Assembly (NCBI GenBank): GCA_018662005.1
Contig: JABJHA010000022.1
Location: 57,447-121,446 of the forward strand
Direction: 5' to 3'
From: Rhodospirillaceae bacterium
Lineage (GTDB): Bacteria > Pseudomonadota > Alphaproteobacteria > Rhodospirillales > JABHCV01
Length of the DNA stretch: 64,000 nucleotides
Within the stretch, counting starts at the first letter, position 1. The number at the start of each line of letters is the position of its first letter. Shown here piece by piece: positions 37,769 to 47,944 of the stretch. Made by a program: the position numbers and the translations under genes. The notes beneath the pieces were generated by a model that was given only the letters and a program-made list of their open reading frames with translations, made no database searches and had not been told where the DNA came from.

Positions 37769-38376
37769 CAGATGCCCCTCCCCGACTCAACTTCGTGAAT
37801 TTCCAGGGTGTCTTCCGGACGGCGCGCCACCTGATCAGCAATGCGTTGCTTTTTCACACCGGAACGTTTGCGGTGGGTCAACACAATGGCGCCGATCATG
37901 GCGATCAGCAGCACCATGCCGGCTGCCTGGAACAGGAAGATGTAATCCGTATAAAGGATAGCGCCCAGGGCGTGGGTGTTGGTGATGTTTTCAGGGATCG
38001 GCGAGGCGGACGTTTTTAGCGCTTCCGGTGTCAGATGCCAGCCGCCAACAACGGCAATCAATTCAACAACCAGAACAAGCGCTGCCACCACGCCCATAGG
38101 CAGGTATTTTAAGAATCCCTGACGCAATTCGACGAAGTTAATGTCGAGCATCATAACAACGAACATGAACAGCACCGCAACCGCGCCGACATAAACCACG
38201 ACCAGCAGCATGGCCAGGAATTCAGCACCCATCAGCACGAACAGACCAGCCGAATTAAAGAAGGCCAAAATCAGGAACAGCACGGAGTGCACGGGATTCT
38301 TCGCACTGACCACCATCACACCGGCGGCAATGGCGATGAACGCAAACATATAAAATGTCAGCCCCTGAATAATCAT
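37768..38376 (-). CDS. nuoJ: NADH-quinone oxidoreductase subunit J
   Basis: A 202-residue membrane subunit with five hydrophobic segments. The conserved helix [18 protein letters not shown], where a pi-bulge forms during turnover, is intact. The C-terminal tail of about 45 residues after [13 protein letters not shown] is charged and presumably cytoplasmic. It starts 46 bases after nuoI and is coupled to nuoK. Confidence 0.95.
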   Translation of the reverse strand: MIIQGLTFYMFAFIAIAAGVMVVSAKNPVHSVLFLILAFFNSAGLFVLMGAEFLAMLLVVVYVGAVAVLFMFVVMMLDINFVELRQGFLKYLPMGVVAALVLVVELIAVVGGWHLTPEALKTSASPIPENITNTHALGAILYTDYIFLFQAAGMVLLIAMIGAIVLTHRKRSGVKKQRIADQVARRPEDTLEIHEVESGRGI

Positions 38377-38422
38377 CTGACCAAAGTCCCTCTCAACACG
38401 ATCTTACAGTCCTTTTTAAACA

Positions 38423-38911
38423 TCAACGATACGGCGCATCTGCCGACAAACGCTCGGCAATTTCAGTTTCCCAACGCTCGCCGTTGGCGAGTAATTTGGC
38501 TTTGTCATACATCAACTCTTCACGGGTTTCCGTGGAATACTCAAAATTCGGTCCTTCGACAATGGCATCAACCGGGCAGGCTTCCTCGCAAAAACCGCAG
38601 TAGATGCATTTTGTCATATCGATATCGTAGCGGGTCGTGCGACGTGATCCGTCGCTTCGCACATCGCCTTCGATGGTGATCGCCTGGGCCGGGCAAATGG
38701 CTTCGCACAGCTTGCACGAAATGCAGCGTTCCTCGCCATTTGCATAGCGTCTGAGCGCATGTTCACCCCTGAAACGCGGGCTAAGGTAGCCTTTTTCATA
38801 CGGGTAATTCAGCGTCACTTTTGGCCGGAACATATAGCGCAGGGTCAGCGACAGGCCACTAACCAGTTCCGCCAGCAGGAAGGTTTTAATACCGCGATAA
38901 ATAAAACTCAT
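38423..38911 (-). CDS. nuoI: NADH-quinone oxidoreductase subunit I (two 4Fe-4S clusters)
   Basis: A 162-residue ferredoxin-like subunit. Two CxxCxxCxxxCP motifs, [12 protein letters not shown] and [12 protein letters not shown], bind clusters N6a and N6b, which pass electrons toward N2 in NuoB. An amphipathic N-terminal helix ([20 protein letters not shown]) rests on the membrane. It follows nuoH by 16 bases. Confidence 0.97.
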   Translation of the reverse strand: MSFIYRGIKTFLLAELVSGLSLTLRYMFRPKVTLNYPYEKGYLSPRFRGEHALRRYANGEERCISCKLCEAICPAQAITIEGDVRSDGSRRTTRYDIDMTKCIYCGFCEEACPVDAIVEGPNFEYSTETREELMYDKAKLLANGERWETEIAERLSADAPYR

Positions 38912-38927
38912 TTGCTAATACCCTCCC

Positions 38928-39944
38928 TTATCCTGATACCGGTGCAAGATCAAAAGCGACCAGCACGCCAGCGACGATGATGACGGCGGCTAATGAAATC
39001 GGCAGAAAAACTTTCCAGCCAAGGCGCATCAGTTGGTCGTAACGATAACGCGGGAACGCGGCGCGCACCCACAAGAAGAAGAACAACACGAAGGCGATCT
39101 TCGCCGCCAGCCACAAGGGCCCCGGGATTAAATTAAACGGTGCGATGTCCAGCGGCGGCAGCCAGCCACCCAGGAACAGGATCGCCATCAGGGCGGACAT
39201 CAGTATCATGTTGGCGTATTCACCAAGGAAGAACAGCGCAAAGGCCATCGCCGAATATTCAACGTTGAAACCGGCGACCAATTCGGCTTCCGCTTCAGGA
39301 AGATCAAACGGGTGGCGGTTGGTTTCGGCCAAAATCGAAATCAGGAAGATAACGGCCATCGGGAACAGCGGCACAATAAACCAGACGTTCTTCTGGGCCA
39401 TGACGATATCGGTCAGATTAAGAGATCCAACACACATCAACACGGTCACGATGACGAAGCCCATAGAAATTTCATAGGACACCATTTGGGCGGCCGAACG
39501 AAGCGCACCCAAAAACGCATACTTGGAATTGGAAGCCCAACCGGCCATCAAAACGCCGTAAACGCCGAGCGAAGACACCGCAAACAAGAACAATATACCG
39601 ACGTTGATATTGGCCAAAACCATCCCCTGATCAAAGGGAATGACCGACCATGCGAACAGCGCCAGAATAAAGGTCACCATCGGCGCCAGCAGGAACACCA
39701 CCGGGTTGGCCCCGGAAGGAACAATGGTTTCCTTGAGGAACAGTTTCAGGCCATCAGCCATCGGTTGCAGAAGGCCAAACGGTCCGACCACATTGGGACC
39801 ACGGCGCAATTGCATGGCGCCAATAACCTTGCGCTCCACGTAAGTAAGGTAGGCAACGCCGATCAAAACGGGCATCACAATGGTGACAATCTTGATGACG
39901 ATCCACAACACCGGCCAGATATATGAAAAAAAGAATTCAACCAT
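38928..39944 (-). CDS. nuoH: NADH-quinone oxidoreductase subunit H
   Basis: A 338-residue membrane subunit starting [19 protein letters not shown]. The in-frame extension to 39974 lies inside nuoG and was rejected; the chosen ATG overlaps the nuoG stop by 8 bases. [36 protein letters not shown] and [26 protein letters not shown] are the conserved loops that form the quinone tunnel and E-channel. Confidence 0.96.
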   Translation of the reverse strand: MVEFFFSYIWPVLWIVIKIVTIVMPVLIGVAYLTYVERKVIGAMQLRRGPNVVGPFGLLQPMADGLKLFLKETIVPSGANPVVFLLAPMVTFILALFAWSVIPFDQGMVLANINVGILFLFAVSSLGVYGVLMAGWASNSKYAFLGALRSAAQMVSYEISMGFVIVTVLMCVGSLNLTDIVMAQKNVWFIVPLFPMAVIFLISILAETNRHPFDLPEAEAELVAGFNVEYSAMAFALFFLGEYANMILMSALMAILFLGGWLPPLDIAPFNLIPGPLWLAAKIAFVLFFFLWVRAAFPRYRYDQLMRLGWKVFLPISLAAVIIVAGVLVAFDLAPVSG

Positions 39945-41988
39945 CGGTGCCGGTCTTCCCTTTACTGTCGCCAAGCAGTGCCTCGACGCACTGGGCCATG
40001 GTTTCAGATGCCCGGCTTATGGGATCGGTCATATGGAAATTGATGATCGGCGAGGCAAAACCGCCACCGTCCAGTGAGCCTGCCTTGCCAAACACACCCC
40101 AGTCACCACCAGCTTGCTGATCGTCACCCCCAAAGACTGGGTTGATCTCAGCCATACGCTGGCGAACTTGCTCAAGGGTGTCATAGGGCAAGGTTTTTTC
40201 CAGCACACCGGACAAGGCACGAATGATGGTCCAATCCTCGCGCGCGTCACCAATGGGGAACACGGCAAGATGGGTCCGTTGAACACGACCTTCGGTGTTG
40301 ACGTAGGTGGCGTTCTTTTCAGTATAGGCGGCGCCCGGCAAGATGACATCTGCGCGATGAGCGCCGGCGTCGCCGTGATGGCCCTGATAAATAACGAATG
40401 CATTCCCCAATTTGTCGGTATCGATTTCATCAGCACCGAGTAAATAAACCACGTCAATCGCGCCGGACGAGCATCCATCCAGAATGGAGTCCACGCCACC
40501 CGATACCAGACCAAGATCAAGACCGCCAACGCGGGCCGCAGCCGTGTGCAGGACGTTAAAGCCGTTCCAGTCGTCGCTGACCATTGCGTAATCTTCTGCA
40601 ATTTGACGGGCCAAGGCGAGAACTGCGGAACCATCGGAACGCATCAAAGCACCCTGACCAACGATCAGCATCGGCTTTTTGGCATTTTTCAGCAGCTTGG
40701 AGAAACTGTGAGAGCCATCCGCAATTTCCTTCAGCGTATCCGTTCCGGCACCAAGATTTTCACATTTGAAGGTCAGATCAACGTTTTCGCCGATCATACC
40801 AGCTTCAAAATCACCCATCAGGTAACGTTTACGAAGGCGCGCGTTGATGATGGGCGCTTCCTTGCGGGTATTCGCGCCGATAATCAGGCAGGCATCGGCA
40901 TCTTCAATCCCGGCTATGGTGGTGTTGAACAGATAACCGGCGCGTGTTGTCTGGTCCAGTTCTGCGCCATCCTGACGGCACTCAATATTATTTGAATCAA
41001 GGGCCTCGGTCAGGTCTTTCAAGGCGGTCATGGATTCAGCGCAAGCCATGTCGCCGGTAATCGCAGCGAACTTTGAACCATCCATACCTTTGACCTTGGC
41101 GGCGATGGCCTCAAATGCTTCGTCCCAGGTGGCGGATTCCAACTTGCCATCGCGACGCACATATGGGGTATCCAGGCGCTGGCGCTTCAGGCCATCACAG
41201 GCAAAACGGGTCTTGTCTGAAATCCATTCCTCGTTCACATCCTCGTTAAGGCGCGGAAGGATACGCATGACTTCCGGACCCTTGGCGTCGACGCGAATGT
41301 TGGAGCCGACAGCGTCCATAGCGTCGATGGATTCGGTTTTTTTCAATTCCCATGGACGGGCATTGAAGGCATAAGGGTTAGACGTTAAGGCGCCGACAGG
41401 ACACAAATCGATCATGTTGCCGGACAGTTCAGAGGTCAGGGCTTTTTCAATATAGGTGCCGACTTCCAAATGCTCGCCGCGTCCGGTAGCGCCCATTTCA
41501 GGAACACCGGCGATCTCGGTTGAGAAACGAATGCAACGTGTGCAGTGAATACAGCGCGTCATCATCGCCCGGATCAGGGGGCCGAAAGTCTTGTCTTTGA
41601 CTGAACGCTTGTCTTCCATGAAGCGACTGCGGTCCAGACCGTAACCGACGGCCTGATCCTGCAGATCACACTCGCCACCCTGATCGCAAATCGGACAATC
41701 CAGCGGATGGTTAATGAGCAGCAACTCCATCACCCCCTGGCGCATTTGCTTGACGGCAGGAGAGTTGGTCGTAATGACCATGCCTTCACCAACAGGCATG
41801 GCGCAAGAAGCAACCGGTTTGGGCGCGCGTTCCATCTCTACCAGACACATACGGCAATTACCGGCGATGGTCAGGCGTTCGTGATAGCAGAAACGCGGAA
41901 TTTCAATGCCGATGCTCTCGCAGGCTTGCAGCACGGTCAGTCCGGCTTCCACTTCAACCTCAATGCCATCGATGGTTAATTTTGGCAT
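39937..41988 (-). CDS. nuoG: NADH-quinone oxidoreductase subunit G
   Basis: A 683-residue iron-sulfur subunit. The N-terminal 2Fe-2S domain has [18 protein letters not shown]. The His-ligated [20 protein letters not shown] motif and the [11 protein letters not shown] pattern bind 4Fe-4S clusters. A molybdopterin-oxidoreductase-like domain without cofactor follows. It accepts electrons from NuoF through a cluster chain. It starts 11 bases after nuoF and overlaps nuoH. Confidence 0.96.
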   Translation of the reverse strand: MPKLTIDGIEVEVEAGLTVLQACESIGIEIPRFCYHERLTIAGNCRMCLVEMERAPKPVASCAMPVGEGMVITTNSPAVKQMRQGVMELLLINHPLDCPICDQGGECDLQDQAVGYGLDRSRFMEDKRSVKDKTFGPLIRAMMTRCIHCTRCIRFSTEIAGVPEMGATGRGEHLEVGTYIEKALTSELSGNMIDLCPVGALTSNPYAFNARPWELKKTESIDAMDAVGSNIRVDAKGPEVMRILPRLNEDVNEEWISDKTRFACDGLKRQRLDTPYVRRDGKLESATWDEAFEAIAAKVKGMDGSKFAAITGDMACAESMTALKDLTEALDSNNIECRQDGAELDQTTRAGYLFNTTIAGIEDADACLIIGANTRKEAPIINARLRKRYLMGDFEAGMIGENVDLTFKCENLGAGTDTLKEIADGSHSFSKLLKNAKKPMLIVGQGALMRSDGSAVLALARQIAEDYAMVSDDWNGFNVLHTAAARVGGLDLGLVSGGVDSILDGCSSGAIDVVYLLGADEIDTDKLGNAFVIYQGHHGDAGAHRADVILPGAAYTEKNATYVNTEGRVQRTHLAVFPIGDAREDWTIIRALSGVLEKTLPYDTLEQVRQRMAEINPVFGGDDQQAGGDWGVFGKAGSLDGGGFASPIINFHMTDPISRASETMAQCVEALLGDSKGKTGTDG

Positions 41989-41999
41989 CCCTGCTCTCC

Positions 42000-43289
42000 C
42001 TAAGCCGCCTGGCCCGTGCCCGAGGACTGGCGCTCGTTAATACGACGCTCGATCTCGGGTCGGAAATGCCTGATCAGGCCCTGAATAGGCCATGCGGCGG
42101 CATCGCCCAATGCGCAAATCGTCTGACCTTCTATCTGTTTGGTGACTTCCTGCAGCATGTCAATTTCATCAATCGTCATGTCACCGGTGACCATGCGTTG
42201 CATCATCCGCGACATCCAGCCTGTACCCTCACGACAGGGCGTACACTGACCGCAACTTTCATGGGCGTAAAAACGTGACAGCCGGGCAATCGCCTTGACC
42301 ACGTCCGTTGATTTGTCCATCACCATGACGGCAGCCGTTCCAAGGCCGCTACCATGCTCACGCAGACCGTCAAAATCCATAATCGCGTTTTCGCATAAGG
42401 CCTTGGGCATCATCGGCACCGACGATCCGCCGGGAATGACAGCCAGCAGGTTATTCCAGCCACCGCGAACACCGCCAGCGTGCGTTTCGATCAACTCGCG
42501 CATATCCACGCCCATGGCTTCTTCGACCGTGCACGGATTATTGACGTGACCGGAAATGCAAAACAGCTTGGTGCCGGTATTATTTTCGCGACCGATGGAG
42601 GCAAACCACTTGGCGCCACGCCTTAAGATGGCTGGCACAACGGCAATGGATTCAACATTGTTGACGGTCGTCGGGCAGCCATAGAGGCCGACGTTGGCCG
42701 GGAATGGCGGTTTCAGGCGCGGTTGCCCTTTTTTGCCTTCAAGGCTTTCAATAAGCGCGCTTTCCTCGCCGCATATATAGGCGCCAGCGCCCAAATGAAC
42801 GTACATCTCAAAATCGATACCGGCACCACAGGAATCCTTGCCAATCAGGCCCGCATCGTAAGCCTCGTCGATAGCACGTTGCAGGGCCTCGGCCTCGCGC
42901 AGGAACTCGCCACGTACATAAACATAGGCAGCGCACGCGCCAACCGCCGCCGCTGCCAGCAGCGCCCCCTCGATCAGTTTGTGAGGCTCGTTACGCATAA
43001 TTTCCCGGTCTTTACAGGTGCCCGGTTCGCCTTCATCGGCATTGATCGTCAGGAAAACAGGACGACCCCCGGTTTCCTTGGGCATGAAAGACCACTTCAT
43101 GCCGGTACCGAAACCGGCGCCGCCACGGCCCCGCAGGCCAGAAGCCTTGACTTCATCAACCAGCCACTCACGACCTTTGGCGATCAACTTCTTGGTGTCT
43201 TTCCAGTCTCCGATAGCCTTTGCACCGGCGAGGGAAGTGTCTTTCAAGCCATATAAGTTCTGGAAGATGCGATCAGAATCTTTAAGCAT
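42000..43289 (-). CDS. nuoF: NADH-quinone oxidoreductase subunit F (NADH- and FMN-binding)
   Basis: A 429-residue flavoprotein. The NADH-binding [20 protein letters not shown], the FMN motif AYVYVRGEF and the cluster N3 motif [15 protein letters not shown] are present. It oxidises NADH and passes electrons via FMN to the cluster chain. It shares one base with the nuoE stop (position 43289), so the two are coupled. Confidence 0.97.
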   Translation of the reverse strand: MLKDSDRIFQNLYGLKDTSLAGAKAIGDWKDTKKLIAKGREWLVDEVKASGLRGRGGAGFGTGMKWSFMPKETGGRPVFLTINADEGEPGTCKDREIMRNEPHKLIEGALLAAAAVGACAAYVYVRGEFLREAEALQRAIDEAYDAGLIGKDSCGAGIDFEMYVHLGAGAYICGEESALIESLEGKKGQPRLKPPFPANVGLYGCPTTVNNVESIAVVPAILRRGAKWFASIGRENNTGTKLFCISGHVNNPCTVEEAMGVDMRELIETHAGGVRGGWNNLLAVIPGGSSVPMMPKALCENAIMDFDGLREHGSGLGTAAVMVMDKSTDVVKAIARLSRFYAHESCGQCTPCREGTGWMSRMMQRMVTGDMTIDEIDMLQEVTKQIEGQTICALGDAAAWPIQGLIRHFRPEIERRINERQSSGTGQAA

Positions 43290-43891
43290 CAGCCCTTCCC
43301 CTTACTGTCTTTAAGCGACGTCAATTCGCCTTCGGGTTCACACCCCTTACGTGAATTCTGTGGTCCGGGTGTAGGCGTGCCGCCTGAATGCAGGGTATCG
43401 AGAAGAGCCGCCGTCGAGGCTTCATCAAGGTCTTCATAGTAATCGTCGTTGATTTGCATCATCGGCGCGTTGACGCAAGCGCCCAGGCATTCCATTTCAG
43501 AGAGACTGAACTTGCCGTCTTCTGTTGTCTCACCAACCTCGATGCCGAGCTTCTTTTTACAGGTCCCCATGACATCGTCAGATCCGCGCAACCAGCAAGG
43601 CAGGTTGGTACAGACTTGTAAATGATGCTCGCCGATAGGTGCGAGATTGTACATGGTGTAGAAGGTCGCCACCTCGTAAACCCGCATGGGTGCAAGGCCG
43701 ACCAGTTCGGCGACATGATCCATAGCGGCGCGTGGCAACCAGCCATCGTGCTGGCGTTGGGCAAGGTCAAGCAACGGCATCACCGCACTGGCCTCGCGGC
43801 CATCGGGATACTTGGCGAAAATGCCTTTTAGTTTTTTCTTGTTTCCCGCAGAAAACTCAAAATTCGCCGGTTGCTCTACAGTCGTATTCAT
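43289..43891 (-). CDS. nuoE: NADH-quinone oxidoreductase subunit E
   Basis: A 200-residue thioredoxin-like 2Fe-2S protein. Cluster N1a ligands are in [10 protein letters not shown] and [15 protein letters not shown]. The C-terminal 35 residues after [19 protein letters not shown] form a polar, probably disordered tail beyond the core domain. It works with NuoF in the NADH-oxidising module and overlaps nuoD by ATGA. Confidence 0.96.
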   Translation of the reverse strand: MNTTVEQPANFEFSAGNKKKLKGIFAKYPDGREASAVMPLLDLAQRQHDGWLPRAAMDHVAELVGLAPMRVYEVATFYTMYNLAPIGEHHLQVCTNLPCWLRGSDDVMGTCKKKLGIEVGETTEDGKFSLSEMECLGACVNAPMMQINDDYYEDLDEASTAALLDTLHSGGTPTPGPQNSRKGCEPEGELTSLKDSKGKG

Positions 43892-45066
43892 CGGTCGATC
43901 TCACCAAAAACGATATCCAGGGCGCCAATGTTGGCAACGACATCTGCCAGCATGTGTCCCTTGGAGACTAATTCAAGTGCTTGCAGATGGGCGAAACCGG
44001 GGGCCCTGATCTTGCAGCGATAGGGTTTGTTTGAACCATCGGAAACCAGGTAAACACCAAACTCGCCCTTCGGCGCTTCGACCGCCGTGTAAGTATCACC
44101 GGCGGGAACGTGATAACCCTCGGTAAACAGTTTGAAGTGATGGATCAGCGATTCCATGGATTGCTTCATTTCGGCGCGCGATGGCGGCGTAATCTTGTGG
44201 TTGTCGGTTTTGACAGGACCACCGGGCATATCAGCCACGCACTGCTTGATGATTTTCAAGGACTCGCGCATTTCCGCGATACGAACCAGATAACGATCAT
44301 AACAATCACCAGTTTTGCCGACCGGAATATTGAAATCCATCTTGTCATAAACATCGTATGGCTGGGCTTTACGGATATCCCAGGGAACCCCGCAAGCCCG
44401 AAGATTGGGTCCGCTAAAGCCCCAATCCATAGCCTCTTCGGCGCTTAAGCCCCCGATATCGACGGTACGTTGCTTGAAGATGCGGTTTTCGGTCAGCAAC
44501 GTTTCGATGTCGTCAATCATTTGTGGAAATTCATCGCACCACTGATCAATGTCATCGGCAAGCCCGTCAGGCATGTCCCAGGCGACGCCGCCAGTGCGGA
44601 AATAGGCCATGTGCATACGGGCACCGGACACCCGCTCACAGAATTCCATGAGTTTTTCGCGATGCTCAAAACCCCACAACATGGGTGTCATTGCGCCAAT
44701 ATCCATGGCGAAGGCGCAGACCGTGAAGATATGATTGAGCTCACGGCCGATTTCGGCAAACAGCACGCGTATATATTGCCCACGCGGCGCGGCTTCGATG
44801 CCCAGCAGTTTCTCTGTCGCCAGGACAAAGGCGTGTTCCTGGTTTTGCGGCGACACATAATCAAGACGATCAAAGTACGGCATCGCCTGGGCGTAACTTT
44901 TGTGTTCGATCAGCTTTTCCGTTCCCCGGTGTAGCAAGCCCACATGCGGGTCGGCACGCTCGATAACCTCGCCATCAAGTTCAAGCACCAGTCGCAGCAC
45001 ACCATGGGCAGAAGGATGCTGGGGACCAAAATTCAGATTGTAGTTTTTGATTTGTTTTTCTGACAT
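43888..45066 (-). CDS. nuoD: NADH-quinone oxidoreductase subunit D
   Basis: A 392-residue subunit related to hydrogenase large subunits. [22 protein letters not shown] contains the conserved His loop of the quinone site. [18 protein letters not shown] and the C-terminal DIVFGEIDR end are family-typical. It forms the quinone-reduction site with NuoB. NuoC and NuoD are separate genes here, unlike the fused E. coli protein; their stop and start share base 45066. Confidence 0.97.
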   Translation of the reverse strand: MSEKQIKNYNLNFGPQHPSAHGVLRLVLELDGEVIERADPHVGLLHRGTEKLIEHKSYAQAMPYFDRLDYVSPQNQEHAFVLATEKLLGIEAAPRGQYIRVLFAEIGRELNHIFTVCAFAMDIGAMTPMLWGFEHREKLMEFCERVSGARMHMAYFRTGGVAWDMPDGLADDIDQWCDEFPQMIDDIETLLTENRIFKQRTVDIGGLSAEEAMDWGFSGPNLRACGVPWDIRKAQPYDVYDKMDFNIPVGKTGDCYDRYLVRIAEMRESLKIIKQCVADMPGGPVKTDNHKITPPSRAEMKQSMESLIHHFKLFTEGYHVPAGDTYTAVEAPKGEFGVYLVSDGSNKPYRCKIRAPGFAHLQALELVSKGHMLADVVANIGALDIVFGEIDR

Positions 45067-45698
45067 CAGCCTTCACCTTCGGCGGCTGCATCATCGGTTT
45101 GTTCTGCTTTCTCGTCCCCCGGAAGGGGCGCGTCCATGGCTTCCCAGGGGCTAACAAAATCGAAGGTGCGGAAGTCCTGGGCCATCTTCACCGGTTCGTA
45201 GACAACGCGCTTTTGCTCGTCGTCATAGCGAATTTCAACGTAACCCGTAAGCGGGAAATCCTTGCGTAAAGGATGGCCTTCAAATCCGTAGTCCGTCATG
45301 ATTCGGCGCAAGTCAGGATGACCCGAGAAATAAACTCCCAACAAATCCCAGGCTTCGCGCTCCCACCAGTTGGCCGAACTGAAGACGGAAACTACAGACG
45401 GCACCGGCTTCTTCTCTTCGGTCCTGACTTTCACCCGAACGCGCTGGTTATGGGTCATGGACAGCAAATTATAGACAACATCAAAGCGCTCTTCGCGATC
45501 AGGGTAATCAACACCGCAAACATCCATCAGCACCTTGAATTGACAATTAACGTCGTCACGCAGGAACGTCAGCACCTTGACAATGGCGTCGCTACGCACG
45601 CTGACGGCAAGTTCGCCGTTGGCAACCCCGGTCGCGGTAACCTCGTTGGGCAAAGCGGTGGCGATCAGTTCGCCCAAGTCTTTCAGTGCCAGATCCAT
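45066..45698 (-). CDS. nuoC: NADH-quinone oxidoreductase subunit C
   Basis: A 210-residue peripheral-arm subunit. The conserved stretch [43 protein letters not shown] identifies it. The C-terminus ends in an acidic tail ([15 protein letters not shown]). It supports the NuoB-NuoD module. It starts 38 bases after nuoB and is coupled to nuoD. Confidence 0.96.
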   Translation of the reverse strand: MDLALKDLGELIATALPNEVTATGVANGELAVSVRSDAIVKVLTFLRDDVNCQFKVLMDVCGVDYPDREERFDVVYNLLSMTHNQRVRVKVRTEEKKPVPSVVSVFSSANWWEREAWDLLGVYFSGHPDLRRIMTDYGFEGHPLRKDFPLTGYVEIRYDDEQKRVVYEPVKMAQDFRTFDFVSPWEAMDAPLPGDEKAEQTDDAAAEGEG

Positions 45699-45736
45699 AT
45701 TTCCTCGACGACCTACAATGAGGTCTTGTTATTAGC

Positions 45737-46279
45737 CTAACGCCACAGTGTTCCCGTGCGTCTGATTTTCTTTTGTAGTTGCAGGATACCGTAGATCAGC
45801 GCCTCTGCTGTTGGCGGGCAACCCGGTACATAGACATCCACCGGCACAACGCGGTCACAACCGCGAACCACAGAATATGAATAATGATAATAGCCGCCAC
45901 CATTGGCGCATGACCCCATGGAGATCACATAACGCGGTTCGGACATTTGGTCATAAACCTTGCGGAAAGCCGGGGCCATTTTATTGGTCAGTGTACCGGC
46001 GACAATGATGACGTCGGATTGCCTGGGCGAAGGCCTTGGAACGACACCAAAGCGATCAAGATCGTAGCGCGGCATGTAAGCGTGGATCATTTCAACGGCG
46101 CAGCAGGCCAGACCGAAAGTCATCGGCCACAAGGATCCGGTGCGGGCCCAGTTGACGACGTGATCAAGACTGGCGATGACAAAACCCTTGTCGGTCAACT
46201 CACCTGTTACCTGTCCTATGACAGCATCCTGTTCGGGTCCCGGCGGCAGCGGTTTGTTGGGATCGATGATCACTCCCAT
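45737..46279 (-). CDS. nuoB: NADH-quinone oxidoreductase subunit B (cluster N2)
   Basis: A 180-residue subunit with the N2 cluster ligands [22 protein letters not shown] and [11 protein letters not shown]. The start at 46279 is preferred over 46300 because AAGGAG stands 7 bases before it, whereas from 46300 that ribosome binding site would lie inside the coding region. The chosen start overlaps the nuoA stop by 10 bases. It transfers electrons to quinone. Confidence 0.95.
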   Translation of the reverse strand: MGVIIDPNKPLPPGPEQDAVIGQVTGELTDKGFVIASLDHVVNWARTGSLWPMTFGLACCAVEMIHAYMPRYDLDRFGVVPRPSPRQSDVIIVAGTLTNKMAPAFRKVYDQMSEPRYVISMGSCANGGGYYHYSYSVVRGCDRVVPVDVYVPGCPPTAEALIYGILQLQKKIRRTGTLWR

Positions 46280-46635
46280 TCCAGGGCTCCTTTTCGCCAT
46301 TCATAGATAAAGCCGACTGTCAGAACGGCAAGGAAAACCATCATCGACCAGAATCCGTAAAGCCCTATATCGCCAAGGGATATGGCCCACGGAAACAGGA
46401 AGGCGATTTCCAGATCAAAGATAATGAAAAGAATGGCAACCAGATAAAAACGCACATCGAACTGGCGGCGGGCATCGTCGAAGGCATCGAAGCCGCACTC
46501 GTAAGCGGATGTTTTTGCTACATCAGGGCGTTGTTGGGCAATAACGTAGGACCCGCCAACACAAATGGCGGCTATAACGATAGCTATGCCCAAAAAAATA
46601 AGGATGGGAAGGTACTCTAAAAGTATCTCATCCAT
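46270..46635 (-). CDS. nuoA: NADH-quinone oxidoreductase subunit A
   Basis: A 121-residue three-helix membrane subunit. [40 protein letters not shown] is the conserved loop-and-helix containing the Cys and acidic residues near the quinone cavity. It is the first nuo gene; a 230-base gap with a candidate promoter lies upstream, after tRNA-Asp. Confidence 0.96.
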   Translation of the reverse strand: MDEILLEYLPILIFLGIAIVIAAICVGGSYVIAQQRPDVAKTSAYECGFDAFDDARRQFDVRFYLVAILFIIFDLEIAFLFPWAISLGDIGLYGFWSMMVFLAVLTVGFIYEWRKGALEWE

Positions 46636-46650
46636 GGCCGTGGTCCCTAC

Positions 46651-46673
46651 CCGTCATCCATTACAGGTGACGG
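46651..46673 (-). other. Short stem in the nuoA leader
   Basis: CCGTCA (46651-46656) and TGACGG (46668-46673) can form a 6-bp stem, partly extended past one mismatch, ending 15 bases before the nuoA start on the minus-strand transcript. It may influence translation of nuoA, but no conserved leader motif is recognised. Confidence 0.25.
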
Positions 46674-46782
46674 CTCTCTGAATTATTGGTTTCGTTGTCA
46701 TAAAAGTACGGCATCCGTCGCACTTTGCACACCCTATTTTCTTAATCTTGGTAACTTTCTTGCGAGAAGCAACTAGCACGCA

Positions 46783-46811
46783 AAAGCAGACGGGAAAATG
46801 ACATCTGTCAA
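46783..46811 (-). promoter_or_regulatory. Candidate sigma-70 promoter of the nuo operon
   Basis: On the minus strand a perfect -35 TTGACA (46806-46811) is followed after 17 bases by a poor -10, TGCTTT (46783-46788). Weak -10 boxes are common in alphaproteobacteria. It would give a leader of about 140 bases before nuoA. Read-through from tRNA-Asp is the alternative. Confidence 0.4.
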
Positions 46812-46865
46812 GATATGAAACAAAAGGGGATAAAGAATTTCTGATTCTATAATAACAAGGGGAAA

Positions 46866-46942
<77 letters not shown>

Positions 46943-46971
46943 AACGTGACTTCAATTCGTCAGGATGCGTT

Positions 46972-47000
46972 CATGTAAAGGCCCCCTAAGGGTGTGTCAA
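46972..47000 (-). promoter_or_regulatory. Promoter of tRNA-Asp
   Basis: On the minus strand TTGACA (46995-47000) and TACATG (46972-46977) are separated by exactly 17 bases, ending 29 bases before the mature tRNA-Asp 5' end. A 9-bp inverted repeat, CGTTCATGT (46968-46976) with ACATGAACG (47002-47010), brackets the promoter and overlaps its -10 box, so a regulator binding both arms is conceivable. Confidence 0.6.
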
Positions 47001-47035
47001 GACATGAACGTTGTTTTTATGAAGTCCTGTAAAAT

Positions 47036-47063
47036 TTATGTCCTGTTATGTCAGGAGACATAA
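47036..47063 (-). terminator. Weak stem-loop just after tRNA-Val
   Basis: TTATGTCCTG (47036-47045) pairs with CAGGAGACATAA (47052-47063) with a 2-base bulge and a 6-base loop. On the minus strand it follows tRNA-Val within 7 bases and is followed by ATTTT. It may be a weak terminator or a tRNA 3'-processing stem. Confidence 0.4.
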
Positions 47064-47069
47064 GAATAA

Positions 47070-47145
47070 TGGTGGGCGATGACGGGCTCGAACCGCCGAC
47101 ATTCTCGGTGTAAACGAGATGCTCTACCAACTGAGCTAATCGCCC
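47070..47145 (-). tRNA. tRNA-Val (anticodon TAC)
   Basis: A 76-base cloverleaf on the minus strand. The acceptor GGGCGAT pairs with ATCGCCC, the anticodon loop is TTTACAC giving TAC, the T-loop is GGTTCGAGCC, and CCA is encoded. A possible -10 TATATT lies at 47166-47171 on the same strand, without a convincing -35. The gene sits between the hupB terminator and tRNA-Asp. Confidence 0.96.
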
Positions 47146-47182
47146 ACATTCAGCGACGGCTGATTAATATACATGTCGGGCT

Positions 47183-47228
47183 TAAAAAGAAAGATGCCGG
47201 TTGCACTTTTTATAGTGAAACCGGCATC
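47183..47228 (-). terminator. Rho-independent terminator of hupB
   Basis: GATGCCGGTT (47193-47202) and AACCGGCATC (47219-47228) form a perfect 10-bp stem with an inner CACT/AGTG extension. On the minus strand it is followed by TTTCTTTTT. It stands 27 bases after the hupB stop and separates hupB from tRNA-Val. Confidence 0.9.
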
Positions 47229-47255
47229 AATTCATTTTGAAGGTTTTAGGTCTGC

Positions 47256-47528
47256 CTAGTTGACAGCTTCCTTCAGGCCTTTACCAGCTTTGAACTTGGG
47301 CTGGTTGGAGGCTTTAATCTGGATCGCTTCACCGGTCCGCGGGTTACGACCCATGGAGGCTTTGCGATGAGCAACGCTGAAAGTACCGAAGCCAACGAGA
47401 CGGACTTCTGACTTATTGGCCAGCGCACCTGAGATGGAATCGATAACGCCATCAACTGCTTTTGCGGCATCTGCTTTTGATAGGCCTGTGCTGTTTGCGA
47501 CGGCGGCTACTAGGTCATTCTTATTCAA
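47256..47528 (-). CDS. hupB: DNA-binding protein HU, beta type
   Basis: A 90-residue HU protein. MNKNDLVAAVANSTGLSKADAAKAVDGVIDSI forms the helical base, RLVGFGTFSVAHRKASMGRNPRTGEAI contains the DNA-embracing beta-arm with its conserved Arg-Asn-Pro turn, and the end is KFKAGKGLKEAVN. The start codon is TTG (47526-47528), preceded by AAGGGGGG, with no in-frame ATG that keeps the conserved N-terminus. It bends DNA and compacts the nucleoid. It has its own promoter and terminator, so it is expressed independently of lon. Confidence 0.96.
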   Translation of the reverse strand: MNKNDLVAAVANSTGLSKADAAKAVDGVIDSISGALANKSEVRLVGFGTFSVAHRKASMGRNPRTGEAIQIKASNQPKFKAGKGLKEAVN

Positions 47529-47617
47529 GATAAACCCCCCTTCTGTTTGAGAGTAAAAAAAAAATCAGTTAAATGCTTAAGTTCGGCATGTCTGTAAGCC
47601 TTTTAAACATGCAGGAT

Positions 47618-47645
47618 TTTATATGTTAAATTTTGCGGGCGTCAA
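47618..47645 (-). promoter_or_regulatory. Promoter of hupB
   Basis: On the minus strand TTGACG (47640-47645) and TATAAA (47618-47623) are spaced by 16 bases, close to the sigma-70 consensus. Transcription would start near 47611, giving a leader of about 80 bases containing an A/T-rich run and the AAGGGGGG ribosome binding site. Confidence 0.65.
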
Positions 47646-47788
47646 TTGAACAGCCGCAGTTTTCCACAGTTTATTGCGGCTTCCGGAAAACTTAACGCCC
47701 TTGCTCGTTAAGCTTTAGCGATGCATTTTTTCTGCCGTTTAACGCGTAAGTCATTGTAAAACCTCACAATGAAATAACTTATTCTGAA

Positions 47789-47806
47789 AAAACCCTTATG
47801 GGTTTT
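47789..47806 (-). terminator. Second, A/T-rich stem-loop downstream of lon
   Basis: AAAACCC and GGGTTTT form a perfect 7-bp stem with a 4-base loop. On the minus strand the 3' arm runs into GGGTTTTTTC. It lies about 40 bases beyond the main lon terminator and may act as a back-up. Confidence 0.5.
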
Positions 47807-47843
47807 GTCGATTTCCCTGAAAAACAACGATTGGAAAAGAATC

Positions 47844-47877
47844 AAAAAATATGCCGCCCCTTCGTAAAAGGGGCGGC
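47844..47877 (-). terminator. Rho-independent terminator of lon
   Basis: GCCGCCCCTT (47853-47862) and AAGGGGCGGC (47868-47877) form a perfect, very G/C-rich 10-bp stem with a 5-base loop. On the minus strand the stem is followed by ATATTTTTTG. It lies 67 bases after the lon stop. Confidence 0.88.
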
Positions 47878-47944
47878 AAAATATTCAAAAAACCCAAAGA
47901 ATCCGCGAAAAACCGCTACGATTCGCTAAGTCCTGATTCGCATC

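Larger units (their letters stand above)
47529..47944. other. Intergenic region between hupB and lon (416 bases)
   Basis: From the lon side it holds two stem-loops ending lon transcription, then an A/T-rich stretch, then the hupB promoter and an 80-base leader. No coding frame of interest is present. Four GANTC (CcrM-type methylation) sites lie at 47839, 47899, 47920 and 47935, a dense cluster just downstream of lon. Confidence 0.6.
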
